From Marinihelvus sp942491555 (GTDB taxonomy: Bacteria > Pseudomonadota > Gammaproteobacteria > Xanthomonadales > SZUA-36): a DNA stretch of 64,000 nucleotides. Position 1 is the stretch's first letter, and each line of letters starts with the position of its first letter. The stretch is from contig CALOBN010000005.1 of the NCBI GenBank assembly GCA_942491555.1, positions 1,116,001-1,180,000 on the forward strand, read 5' to 3'. Below the pieces are notes generated by a model. That model was given only the letters and a program-made list of their open reading frames with translations, did not search any database and had not been told where the DNA came from. This document shows, piece after piece, positions 1 to 8,014 of this stretch. A program made the position numbers and the translations under genes.

Positions 1-1
1 C

Positions 2-442
2 GCGCTCGTGGCCCTGGTACTCGAGGTGGCCTTCGATCCGGCGCGTGCGGTACGCATGAACATCATGCGTGAGAGGATGCCGGCTGTGCCGGATTTTGCC
101 GATGTGCTGGATGGCTTTATGCAATCGACCTGGTATGCCGATCAGCAGCCTGGCCTGGCAGGCGCTCTGCAGCGGCAGACCAGCCGCCAGGTACTGCAGG
201 CAGTGATGGCGTTGTCGGTCGGCGGACAGGTGAATGGTGGCGTTCGTGAACAGGCCCTTGCGGCCCTGGATAGCCTCCAGGACTGGTTACAGGATCGCAG
301 GCCGGGGCGGGGTGAGGACGCGGCCTGGACGGCTCATTACCGCTTTGCCCTTGATGAGCTGGGGCGGCTGCAGGCTGACCCGACGCGCTGGGGCGCACCG
401 GCTTCAGTGGTCGCACCGCCGGGATCGCCGATCGGTAATTAG
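2..442 (+). CDS. C-terminal end of a zinc-dependent metalloprotease-like protein (DUF5117/DUF4953 type), 5' truncated
   Basis: The reading frame is open to the left edge of the window, so only about the last 146 residues are visible and the catalytic HExxH region, if present, lies outside. What remains is an alpha-helical tail. It has a pattern of a long helix (FMQSTWYADQQPG), then LQRQTSRQVLQAVMALS and a following segment with repeated Ala/Leu heptads. That resembles the C-terminal helical region of large secreted zinc metalloproteases of the DUF5117/DUF4953 group, where paired helices read roughly VQRVLLDRLMALA and VRAIALAAL. The family call rests on this resemblance alone. It ends 72 bp before the end of the convergent metallophosphoesterase gene. 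Confidence 0.5.
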   Translation, partial: ALVALVLEVAFDPARAVRMNIMRERMPAVPDFADVLDGFMQSTWYADQQPGLAGALQRQTSRQVLQAVMALSVGGQVNGGVREQALAALDSLQDWLQDRRPGRGEDAAWTAHYRFALDELGRLQADPTRWGAPASVVAPPGSPIGN

Positions 443-514
443 GGTATCGGCCAGTCTGGATAATGGCTGGAGAATAGCCGGAGCATGGACGGTCTGGCGC
501 CCTGACCCGCAGAC

Positions 515-1543
515 CTAGTCAGCCGGGCCGGGACAGTCCTGGCTGTCAAGGCACAACTGGTCACCGTCCAGGGGAATGTTCCCGGTTCGGTCTAGAATGC
601 CCTGCATGAGTAAGTTGGCAATATCCACGCCCTCCTCATCCACGGTAACCATGACCAGCTGGTCCATTGAGCGCCCGTTTGCCGGCAGAAATACCCCGCC
701 GGTGGTGGCGAGCCGGATATAGTCCGCCCCCTGGCGCTGCTGATATTCATAGGCGTGTTTGTGACCGTGGAAAACGGTATAGGAGCGGCCGGCCAGAGCC
801 GCCTCCAGTTCTTCAAAGGGTTCGTAGTTGTCCCTGAGCCACGGCGCTTTGTGCATGAAGAGAAAGGTCCAGCGAACGTCAGGATGCTCCGCCAGTACCT
901 GCTGAAAATAGGCCGACTGTTCGTTTGAAATCGCGCCACCTTCGCTTTCCGGAATACGGGAATAGGGCAACTTGTCGAAGTCGGCCCAACCCACCCGGTA
1001 CGCAATTTCATACGCTTCGGCCCGCAAGCGGCTGATCTCCTTAAACCGTTCCGGGCTATGGTCTTCGGTGTCGAGAATCAGAAACAGCGTGTCCTTGTAC
1101 ACGAAGTGGTAGTAGCGCGGACCAAGACGTTCCTCCCAGGCCTCGCGAAGCGCCTCGCCGAGCAGGTCATGGTTACCGCCCACATAGAATACGGGCGCTT
1201 GCGCCTCGCCAACCCGCCGGGCGTAACGGTCCCAGGCCTGGTCAACCTGCGTGCGGTCATCCGTGCCGGCAATGAGATCACCCACGCTGATAATAAATTC
1301 GGGGCGCAGCAGGTTAATCTGCTCAACCGCCACCTCGAACACGCCCTCGCGCTCGCTGCCGGTGATATCTGAATGAATGACGAACCGGAAACGCCCCTGC
1401 GGATCATCAAATGGCTGCCCGCTTCGCGGCGCCGTGTCCGGCGCCTCAAAGTGACTTACTGAATCATCGGCTGCCCGCGCAAGACCCGTGCTTGCCACAA
1501 AAAGAACAAGACTCGACAGCAAAGAAATGGTTTTCAGGGCCAT
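515..1543 (-). CDS. secreted calcineurin-like metallophosphoesterase
   Basis: A 342-residue protein with an N-terminal Sec signal (MALKTISLLSSLVLFVASTGLARA, likely cleaved after ARA at about 24), so it acts in the periplasm or outside. Metallophosphoesterase motifs are in order: Asp59 in HSDITG, GDLI at 88-91, GNHD at 123-126, His231 in FMHKAPW and GHKH at 260-263. The usual motif I is D-x-H; here the histidine is replaced by Thr (DIT), as I recall from a subgroup with D-R-T-G-G. Substrate is unknown. It is a monocistron, convergent with the upstream protease and divergent from the hemolysin operon. Confidence 0.8.
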   Translation of the reverse strand: MALKTISLLSSLVLFVASTGLARAADDSVSHFEAPDTAPRSGQPFDDPQGRFRFVIHSDITGSEREGVFEVAVEQINLLRPEFIISVGDLIAGTDDRTQVDQAWDRYARRVGEAQAPVFYVGGNHDLLGEALREAWEERLGPRYYHFVYKDTLFLILDTEDHSPERFKEISRLRAEAYEIAYRVGWADFDKLPYSRIPESEGGAISNEQSAYFQQVLAEHPDVRWTFLFMHKAPWLRDNYEPFEELEAALAGRSYTVFHGHKHAYEYQQRQGADYIRLATTGGVFLPANGRSMDQLVMVTVDEEGVDIANLLMQGILDRTGNIPLDGDQLCLDSQDCPGPAD

Positions 1544-1978
1544 TTTGGGAAACCTGGAAGAAATAGGAATATCAAGGCTAGCTAATCTGCCGGCAAAAGT
1601 CCCAATCCGGAAGTCGAATCACATGGCGATTGAAGGAATTTCACCTGTGATTCGCGGCATGCTGCCCGCAAAAGGCAATGTTTTCTTAACGGAGATACCC
1701 CTAAAGAATGTCTTCTTCTTGATTATTGCGAACGATTGAAAGCGGGCTATTTTAATTTTTTCCCGCATACAAGTGATTGAAAAAGAGCAAGGTGTTGCCG
1801 CCAGCAATACTTGCAGCAAGACTTGAAAAGCTTGCAAAATAGTTAAATATATATCTCCAAGTAATTGAGAATAAATATTATTTGCATGTTTCGTCGACAT
1901 GGTTTGCTAATAATCGTTTAAGTCCCTTTTAACTGTTGCTGTCGCACAATCGCTCCGAGACTCGCAGGGGGCACGACA
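1544..1978. other. 435-bp AT-rich divergent intergenic region
   Basis: No gene can be supported here. Reverse-strand and forward open frames of about 83-93 codons exist, but they have no recognisable domain, no good ribosome site and unusual Lys/Phe/Ile-rich composition for this genome. The region is clearly more AT-rich than its surroundings, especially 1740-1925. It separates the divergently transcribed phosphoesterase and hemolysin operon, so it should hold their promoters; it could also be a binding region for an H-NS-like protein or a short acquired segment. Confidence 0.5.
1882..1914 (+). promoter_or_regulatory. possible extended -10 promoter for the hemolysin/HDO operon
   Basis: A TGCTAATAAT element at 1905-1914 resembles an extended -10 (TGn plus TAATAA). 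A weak TTGCAT at 1882-1887 could be a -35, but the spacing is 20, longer than ideal. It would give a leader of about 60 nt before the TTG start at 1979. Visual call only. Confidence 0.25.
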
Positions 1979-2707
1979 TTGCAGCAATTATTATCACAAC
2001 CCGCAGCCGTTTCCGGCTACGACATCGGCGAGATTGAAGCGGACACCCGCGTATTTGAGCTTGAGTGTGGTTCGTTTCACTTGCATGTCATTGAGCCGAA
2101 CGCGCCACGACGCCAGGAAGCAGAACAGTTCATCCGGCAAGCCTATCGGCGTATTTTTGGTGCCGAACTGAACAGTTTTTATCGTAGTATCATCACCCTG
2201 CATGACAACAAGGAGCGCATTGTGGGCGCTGTGGGAGCCCGTCATGCCCCGGGTCAGTTGCTGTTCACAGAGCAGTACCTCATGCAGCCGGCGCAAAAAC
2301 TGATCTCTGAGCAAAGCGGTCAGTTGGTATCCCGCGACCGGGTCGTGGAACTCGGTAATCTCTCCGTCGCCCGTCCGGCGCTGACTTATCCTTTTATCAG
2401 CATGATTGGCCGTTGGCTGCAGGGCTACTCGGTTGACTGGTTGCTGTTTTGTCTTACAGGCTCCCTGCGCCGGCTGTTCAGCCGCTCTGGAATTCCCATG
2501 CTTGATCTCGGCTTGGCGGATCACTCATTCCTGCATCCGACCAGCGATGACTGGGGTAGCTACTACGACTGTGATCCGCGTGTTATGGCTGCACCGCTGG
2601 AGCTCGCGCTGGCCGGTTATGAGGTCAGCCGTGTGGGCAGTCGCTGGAATGAGCCACCTGTGGCTGGTGATAAAAAAATGATCCGGATCAGCGTGTTAGA
2701 ACCATGA
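1979..2707 (+). CDS. thermostable hemolysin family protein (T_hemolysin)
   Basis: A 242-residue protein matching the family named after Vibrio thermostable hemolysin (delta-VPH). The core pattern is visible: FIRQAYRRIFGAEL, then a segment with SIITLHDNKERIVGAVG, FTEQYL and VVELGNLSV near residues 120-130. No signal peptide or amphipathic pore-forming segment is evident, and the layout recalls acyl-transferring GNAT or autoinducer-synthase folds, so the hemolysin name may mislead. Start is TTG with a GCAGGGGG ribosome site 8-15 nt upstream. Its stop overlaps the next start as ATGA, so it is the first gene of a translationally coupled operon with the AMP-ligase-like, HDO, SDR and TPR genes. Confidence 0.75.
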   Translation: MQQLLSQPAAVSGYDIGEIEADTRVFELECGSFHLHVIEPNAPRRQEAEQFIRQAYRRIFGAELNSFYRSIITLHDNKERIVGAVGARHAPGQLLFTEQYLMQPAQKLISEQSGQLVSRDRVVELGNLSVARPALTYPFISMIGRWLQGYSVDWLLFCLTGSLRRLFSRSGIPMLDLGLADHSFLHPTSDDWGSYYDCDPRVMAAPLELALAGYEVSRVGSRWNEPPVAGDKKMIRISVLEP

Positions 2708-4176
2708 ACCAGGCAGCTGTTCATGAGCTTTTATCCCGCGCGGGTCATGTGCGGGACAATAATCGCAAGCATTTAAGCCCCGATGAGCTGTGCTCCCGCG
2801 TAACGCAACTGGCAAAGCAGTTGGTCACTAACAATGCGAGAGTTGTCGGTATCGATCTCCCCAACGGGGCAGACTGGATTGCCGCAGACCTGGCCTGCGC
2901 GGTGGCAGGCGTTACCTGTATCCCGTTACCACCGTTTTTTACGAACGCTCAGCGTGTCCACCTTGCCTCCTTGACGGGTATGGACCACGAGGTGGGTAGC
3001 GACGGACTCAGAAAACTTGATGTTATGCCTGATGTGCCCGCCGACGCAGCTGGCCGAAATGCTCCCGCCAAGATTACGTTTACCTCTGGCACCACGGGCA
3101 CGCCCAAAGGCGTCGCGCTATCGATGCAAGCGCAACTGAGGGTGGCCGGCTCCCTTACCGTCGTGACCCGGGATCTGGAACTCCGGCGTCACCTATGCCT
3201 GCTGCCGCTGGCGGTTTTACTGGAGAACGTGGCCGGGGTGTATGCCTCGATGTTGAGCGGCGCGGAGCTGATATTGCCCCCACCCTCCCGCAGTGGCTTG
3301 CAGGGCAGTTCAGGTTTTGATGCAGCAGCGTTACTCGATACCTTGCGCCAGGAGCGTCCGGACAGCCTCATCTTGCTGCCACAAATGCTTAAATTACTGG
3401 TTGCGCATCTGGAAAGGTCGGACTCGCGGGTCGATGGCCTGCGCTTTGTTGCCGTGGGGGGTGCGCGCACAGCACCCGAATTGCTGCTGAAGGCGCGCGC
3501 CGTGGGCTTGCCGGTGTTCGAGGGTTACGGGCTGTCCGAATGTGCTTCCGTGGTGTGTCTCAATCACCCGGGAGCAGATTTGCCCGGCAGCGTTGGTAAG
3601 CCATTGCCACATGTTCAGCTGCGCATTTCTCCGGCTGGCGAAATCGAGGTACTACTTGACCCGGCAGGCGACGCTGACGGCAGAGATAAAACGGCGACCT
3701 GGCTCGCCACCGGTGACCTGGGCGAGGTGGACAGCAATGGTTTTGTGCATGTGCAAGGACGCGCCAAGCAGATCCTGATCACTTCGTATGGGCGCAATGT
3801 CTCTCCGGAATGGATAGAAAGCGAGTTGCTTGGCGGGTCGGAGATCGTCCAGGCCATGGTGGTCGGTGATGATCAGCCCGGCCTTGCTGCGCTGGTGGTG
3901 ACATCGCCCGGGGTCTCCAACAGCGCGCTAAGCCACGCGCTGGAACGGGTCAATGCACGGCTGCCGGACTATGCCCGGGTGGGCCGATTCATGCGCGTCG
4001 AGCCCTTTACGCCAGGTAATGGCCAGTTAACGGCGAACGGGCGCCTGCGCCGCGAGAAGATCCTGACTGCGTACGCGAAGGTGATCGACTCCCTTTACCG
4101 GCCGTCACAGGAACAGACAGAAAATACACAACAAGGAGGTACACAAAACCATGAGTTTCTATCAGACACTGCTTGA
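2704..4176 (+). CDS. AMP-dependent synthetase/ligase-like (acyl-activating family) protein
   Basis: A 490-residue ANL-superfamily protein. It has the phosphate loop TFTSGTTGTPKG at about 120-131, the YGLSE motif (A5) near 275, and TGDLGEVDSNGFVHVQGR (A7/A8) near 338-355. In the C-terminal domain the motif that normally carries the catalytic lysine reads LTANGRLRRE, with Arg447 where Lys is expected, so adenylation may be weak, altered or absent. By family it should activate a carboxylic acid as acyl-AMP and perhaps hand it to CoA or a partner. The N-terminal domain is slightly short. It starts inside the hemolysin stop (ATGA), and its last 26 nt run through the ribosome site and start of the HDO gene. 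Confidence 0.8.
   Translation: MNQAAVHELLSRAGHVRDNNRKHLSPDELCSRVTQLAKQLVTNNARVVGIDLPNGADWIAADLACAVAGVTCIPLPPFFTNAQRVHLASLTGMDHEVGSDGLRKLDVMPDVPADAAGRNAPAKITFTSGTTGTPKGVALSMQAQLRVAGSLTVVTRDLELRRHLCLLPLAVLLENVAGVYASMLSGAELILPPPSRSGLQGSSGFDAAALLDTLRQERPDSLILLPQMLKLLVAHLERSDSRVDGLRFVAVGGARTAPELLLKARAVGLPVFEGYGLSECASVVCLNHPGADLPGSVGKPLPHVQLRISPAGEIEVLLDPAGDADGRDKTATWLATGDLGEVDSNGFVHVQGRAKQILITSYGRNVSPEWIESELLGGSEIVQAMVVGDDQPGLAALVVTSPGVSNSALSHALERVNARLPDYARVGRFMRVEPFTPGNGQLTANGRLRREKILTAYAKVIDSLYRPSQEQTENTQQGGTQNHEFLSDTA
4133..4139 (+). promoter_or_regulatory. strong Shine-Dalgarno for the HDO gene
   Basis: AAGGAGG lies 11 nt before the ATG at 4151, inside the 3' end of the AMP-ligase-like frame. 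It is the best ribosome site of the operon and suggests the oxidase is translated more than its neighbours. Confidence 0.6.
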
Positions 4177-4819
4177 TGCAACACGGACCGAGCGCGACGG
4201 TTTGCTCAGTACGCCGGTTATCGTGCGAGGCGTTCAGGGGGAGATCAGCCTGCAGACCTACCTTGGCTTTCTTACCGAGGCCTATCACCATGTGAAGTTC
4301 ACGGTGCCCCTGTTGATGGCCTGCGGCGCCCGGATTCCGGAACGTCTCGAATGGCTCCGGGAGGCAGTCGCTGAGTACATCGAGGAAGAAACCGGTCACC
4401 AGGAATGGATCCTGGATGATATTACTGCAGCGGGCGGAGACGCTGAAAAGGTGCGCCACGGCAGGCCCGGACAGGCCACTGATCTCATGGTTGCCTATGC
4501 CTGGGATACGGTAATGCGTCGCAACCCGGTGGGCTTTTTTGGCATGGTTCTGGTGCTGGAAGGCACCAGTGTTCTGGTAGCCAGCCGGGCTGCAGACCAG
4601 ATTCAGAACACCTTGCATCTGCCCAATCAGGCATTTCGCTACCTGCGCTCGCATGGAGCGATTGACCAGGAGCACATCGGATTCCTGCAGGGGCTGATGA
4701 ACCGGCTGGATGATGAGGCTGATCGGCAGGCGGTCATCGATACCGCCAGGGTCATGTACCGCTTGTACCGGGGAATTTTTGAGACACTGCCAGGACAACT
4801 GTCCCGCGAGGCGGCCTGA
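4151..4819 (+). CDS. TenA/heme-oxygenase-like diiron oxidase (HDO) family protein
   Basis: A 222-residue all-helical protein of the iron-containing redox enzyme family, in the TenA/PqqC/heme-oxygenase fold. Candidate metal ligands fall at the spacing known for UndA-type HDOs: Glu43 (TEAYHH), Glu80 and His83 (EEETGHQ), Glu137 (VLEGTS), and His168 with Asp172 (SHGAIDQEH). TenA thiaminases lack this carboxylate-rich set, so an oxygen-activating diiron role is more likely. Family chemistry includes decarboxylation, desaturation and N-oxygenation of acyl or amino substrates; which applies here is unknown. The gene sits between the AMP-ligase-like gene and the SDR, suggesting that an activated or free acid is oxidised. 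Its stop abuts the SDR start directly. Confidence 0.8.
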   Translation: MSFYQTLLDATRTERDGLLSTPVIVRGVQGEISLQTYLGFLTEAYHHVKFTVPLLMACGARIPERLEWLREAVAEYIEEETGHQEWILDDITAAGGDAEKVRHGRPGQATDLMVAYAWDTVMRRNPVGFFGMVLVLEGTSVLVASRAADQIQNTLHLPNQAFRYLRSHGAIDQEHIGFLQGLMNRLDDEADRQAVIDTARVMYRLYRGIFETLPGQLSREAA

Positions 4820-5623
4820 ATGAGCATATTGGCGGGCAAACGTCTGCTTTTGACTGGTGCCGCCGGTGGCATCGGCTGCGAGGTCGCGCGAGGCCTGGTC
4901 TTGAAGGGTGCCGAGGTCCTGCTTGCAGGCCGCAAGCGCGAGCCCATCGAGGCGCTGGCGAAGGAACTTGACCAGCCCTACCAGGTTTGTGACCTGGTCA
5001 AGACGGAAGACCGCGACGCGCTCATTGATCGTGTACATGCCTGCTTCGGCGCCCTGGACGGTCTGGTGCATTGCGCGGGCGTGAATGCCTTCGGATTACA
5101 TGACAGCCAATCCGATGTGCAGATCGAAGCAATTATTGGCATAAACCTGATCGCCCCGATCCAGCTTACACGTGCGCTTCTACCCCTGCTGGAGTCGGGA
5201 CGTGAGCCGGTCATCGTGTGTCTGGGCTCGGTTTTTGCGCATATTGGTTTTCCAGGTTTTTCGCTTTACAGCGCCAGCAAATTCGGCCTGCTCGGCTACA
5301 CCGAGGCGCTGCGCCGGGAATGCGCGGATGGCCCCATCCGGGTCGCCTGGGTGGCACCGCGGGCGACGCGCACCAGTATGAACAACGGCGCCATTGATCA
5401 GCTGAATGCGGAGCTCAAGACCAATTATGACAGTGCTGAGACCGTCGCCCGCGCGATCATTGCGGCCGTTGAGCGCCCGGCGCGAAGCCGTATTCTCGGA
5501 ATTCCCGAACGATTTTTTGCACGTGTTAACCAGTTTTTCCCCGCCATCGTGGATGGCGCGCTGGCGAAACAATTGCCAGTGATACGAAAACACAACACCA
5601 GACAGAAGGAGATTCAGGCATGA
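4820..5623 (+). CDS. short-chain dehydrogenase/reductase
   Basis: A 267-residue classical SDR. It has the nucleotide-binding TGAAGGIG motif at 12-19, catalytic Ser137 (CLGSVF) and Tyr150-x-x-x-Lys154 (YSASK). Residues after the first beta strand (AGRKRE) favour NADP over NAD, which is inference. The substrate is unknown; in this operon it would reduce or oxidise a carbonyl or alcohol made by the preceding enzymes. It starts on the base after the HDO stop, and its own stop overlaps the next gene as ATGA. Confidence 0.85.
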   Translation: MSILAGKRLLLTGAAGGIGCEVARGLVLKGAEVLLAGRKREPIEALAKELDQPYQVCDLVKTEDRDALIDRVHACFGALDGLVHCAGVNAFGLHDSQSDVQIEAIIGINLIAPIQLTRALLPLLESGREPVIVCLGSVFAHIGFPGFSLYSASKFGLLGYTEALRRECADGPIRVAWVAPRATRTSMNNGAIDQLNAELKTNYDSAETVARAIIAAVERPARSRILGIPERFFARVNQFFPAIVDGALAKQLPVIRKHNTRQKEIQA

Positions 5624-6291
5624 CTCGATTAATTTTATTTCGGCAGCGGGCACACGTATTGATGGTCGCCCTGGGCTTTACACTCATTATGAGCAGCGTG
5701 CATGCAGCAACAGACCCTGATCCGGTCCCGGAAGCGGTATTGACGCTGCAGCAGCACTGGGCTCATGCGAATTATCAAACCGAGGGTAAGGCGCGCAAGC
5801 AGTCCTTTGTAGCGCTTACCGAAGAGGCAGATCAGTTGGTTGCAGCGATGCCCGATGAGGCCGACGCTCATATCTGGGCAGGGATTGTGTATTCCACCTA
5901 TGCCGGCGAAGTGAGCATGTTCAAGGCCGGGAAGCAGGTGAAGCGGGCTCGCACAGAGCTTGAGCGGGCCCTTGAACTGGATCCGGAAGCCATGAACGGC
6001 GCCGCATACACATCGCTGGGCGCTTTGCTCTATCAGATTCCGGGCTTCATGGGCGGGGATGACCAACAAGCCGAGGAACTGCTCTTAACCGGCCTGAAGC
6101 TGAATGCGGACGGCATAGACGCCAACTATTTTTATGCAACCTACCTGATCGATCAGAAACGGGAAGATGAGGCGTTGGCCTATCTTGAAAAGGCTTTGCA
6201 GGCACCGGATCGTCCCGGACGTCCCATTGCCGATGTCGGCCGCCGGGCGGAGGTGCGAATCGCCTTGCAGGAGCTGAACGCGCAGGGTTGA
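5620..6291 (+). CDS. exported TPR-like protein (TatT-like), last gene of HDO operon
   Basis: A 223-residue protein with a signal-like N-terminus (hydrophobic core LMVALGFTLIMSSVHA, cleavage after VHA at about 30). It then has helical repeats of tetratricopeptide type: residues 70-95, 100-140 (RARTELERALELDPEAMNGAAYTSLGALLY) and 160-195. A glycine-rich PGFMGGDDQQAEELL segment between repeats resembles the TatT-type periplasmic solute-binding TPR proteins seen with some TRAP systems, but no transporter is present here. It overlaps the SDR stop by 4 nt. A periplasmic scaffold or product-handling role is a guess. Confidence 0.6.
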   Translation: MTRLILFRQRAHVLMVALGFTLIMSSVHAATDPDPVPEAVLTLQQHWAHANYQTEGKARKQSFVALTEEADQLVAAMPDEADAHIWAGIVYSTYAGEVSMFKAGKQVKRARTELERALELDPEAMNGAAYTSLGALLYQIPGFMGGDDQQAEELLLTGLKLNADGIDANYFYATYLIDQKREDEALAYLEKALQAPDRPGRPIADVGRRAEVRIALQELNAQG

Positions 6292-6298
6292 GCGCTGT

Positions 6299-7963
6299 TC
6301 AGGCTACACCCTCCACGCTGCCGTCAGGATTCAACCTGACGCGCAGCGCCTGGGGCGATTTGGGAAGTCCGGGCATGCGCAGGATGTTGCCGGTGAGCAC
6401 CACGAGAAAACCGGCGCCGGCGCTGACCTGCACATTGCGCACGGTGATATCGAAGTCCTGCGGGCGGCCCAGAACCTTCGGGTCGTCCGATAACGAGGCC
6501 GGGGTCTTGGCAATGCAGATGGGCAGGTCGCCAAGGCCGGCGTTGCGAATACCCTCCAGGTCTTTTTCCGCCTCCTTGCTGAAGATCACGTCCCGGGCGC
6601 CGTAGATGGATCGCGCCACCTTGCGCACCTTGTCTGCAAACTCGTCATGGGCCTCGTAACAAAAGCGCAGGGGGCCGTTATCTTCTACCGAGGCCATGAC
6701 TTCCCTGGCCAGGTCTGCTGAGCCGGGCCCGCCCTCGGTAAAGTGCCGTGACTCGGCGAAGCGAAAACCGGCGGCCTGAACATGCTCACGGATCACGCTG
6801 ATCTCGGCATCGGTATCGGCCGCGAAACGGTTCAGGGCCACGACGGGTTTCTTCCCAAAGACCCCGGCGCTTTCCAGGTGCTTATCGAGGTTCGGCAGGC
6901 CTTTACTGACGGCTGCTTCATCGGGCTGTTCCAGCTCATCGCGGTGCTTGCCCCCATGGGATTTCAGTGCGCGTACAGTGGTGACCAATACAATTGCGTC
7001 CGGGTCCAGGCCGCCGACACGGCATTTGATGTCGAGAAATTTCTCGGCCCCCAGGTCAAAACCGAAGCCCGCCTCGGTGATGGCCCAGTCGGCATGATGC
7101 ATGGCCATGCGCGTGGCCAGCAAAGTGTTGCAACCATGCGCAATATTGGCAAACGGCCCGCCGTGGACAAACACGGGCACACCCTCAAGGGTTTGAACCA
7201 GGTTGGGGTGCATGGCGTCCTTGAGCAGCGCGAGCATGGCACCGGTGATACCCAGGGCGCCGGCATGCACCGGTTCGCCATCATAGGTGAAGCCGATCAG
7301 GATGCGCTCCAGGCGTTCGGCAAGATCATCCATGTCCCTGGACAGGCAGACGATAGCCATAATCTCCGAGGCGGCGGTGATATCAAAACCGCCCTCACGT
7401 GGCACACCCTGCACCGGCCCGCCCAGGCCCATGACCAGGTTGCGCAAGGCGCGGTCATTCATATCCATCACGCGGCGCCAGAGCACCCGGCGCGGGTCCA
7501 GATTAAGAGCGTTGCCCTGGAACAGGACGTTATCGAGCATGGCGGCGAGCAGGTTATTGCACGAGGTAATGGCATGGAAATCGCCGGTGAAGTGCAGATT
7601 AATCCGGTCAGCTGGAACCATCTGCGCATAACCGCCACCCGTGGCGCCACCTTTAACCCCGAAACACGGACCCAGTGAGGGTTCACGCAGGGCAATCGCT
7701 ACTGATTCGCCGATATGCCGGAAGCCCTGTCCCAGTCCGATCGAGGTGGTGGTTTTGCCTTCGCCTGCGGCGGTGGGCGTCGTGGCGGAGACCAGTATCA
7801 GCCGGCCCTTGCCACGTGCCTGGGTGGCGAGGGCATCCATGTGCACCTTGGTGACGTCATCGCCGTAAGGCACCAGGTGCTGCCGGTCAATGCCCAATGA
7901 TTCGGCGATCTCGATGGCGGGTTTCAGGGTCGCCTGCCGGGCAATTTCATGGTCCGTGAGCAT
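6299..7963 (-). CDS. fhs: formate--tetrahydrofolate ligase
   Basis: A 554-residue enzyme, the normal family length, that makes 10-formyl-tetrahydrofolate from formate, THF and ATP. The ATP loop TPTAAGEGKTTT lies near residue 60-71. It is followed by family-typical stretches such as EPSLGPCFGVKGGATGGGYAQ and GGPFANIAHGCNT, and the C-terminus GAGFLVVLTGNILRMPGLPKSPQ. Start ATG has a GAGGAG ribosome site 7 nt upstream. It is downstream of the formate dehydrogenase operon on the same strand, 51 bp after mobA, so formate can be sent either to oxidation or to one-carbon assimilation. It converges on the HDO operon with only 7 bp between stops. Confidence 0.97.
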   Translation of the reverse strand: MLTDHEIARQATLKPAIEIAESLGIDRQHLVPYGDDVTKVHMDALATQARGKGRLILVSATTPTAAGEGKTTTSIGLGQGFRHIGESVAIALREPSLGPCFGVKGGATGGGYAQMVPADRINLHFTGDFHAITSCNNLLAAMLDNVLFQGNALNLDPRRVLWRRVMDMNDRALRNLVMGLGGPVQGVPREGGFDITAASEIMAIVCLSRDMDDLAERLERILIGFTYDGEPVHAGALGITGAMLALLKDAMHPNLVQTLEGVPVFVHGGPFANIAHGCNTLLATRMAMHHADWAITEAGFGFDLGAEKFLDIKCRVGGLDPDAIVLVTTVRALKSHGGKHRDELEQPDEAAVSKGLPNLDKHLESAGVFGKKPVVALNRFAADTDAEISVIREHVQAAGFRFAESRHFTEGGPGSADLAREVMASVEDNGPLRFCYEAHDEFADKVRKVARSIYGARDVIFSKEAEKDLEGIRNAGLGDLPICIAKTPASLSDDPKVLGRPQDFDITVRNVQVSAGAGFLVVLTGNILRMPGLPKSPQALRVRLNPDGSVEGVA

Positions 7964-8014
7964 GGGTTTCTCCTCGTTGTTATTGGGTGGCCGGGATGGT
8001 CGCCGACCCGCTCT

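Noticed and set aside
1619..1900. Reverse-strand open frame of 93 codons in the first intergenic region
   Set aside because: Composition unlike the genome, no ribosome site, no recognisable domain; AT-rich spacer is more likely.
1979..2707. A toxin or pore-forming role for the hemolysin-family protein
   Set aside because: No signal peptide or amphipathic segment; the operon context is enzymatic.
4007..5071. Long reverse-strand frame of 354 codons opposite the AMP-ligase/HDO/SDR genes
   Set aside because: It is the antisense shadow of three well-supported genes and has no domain pattern.
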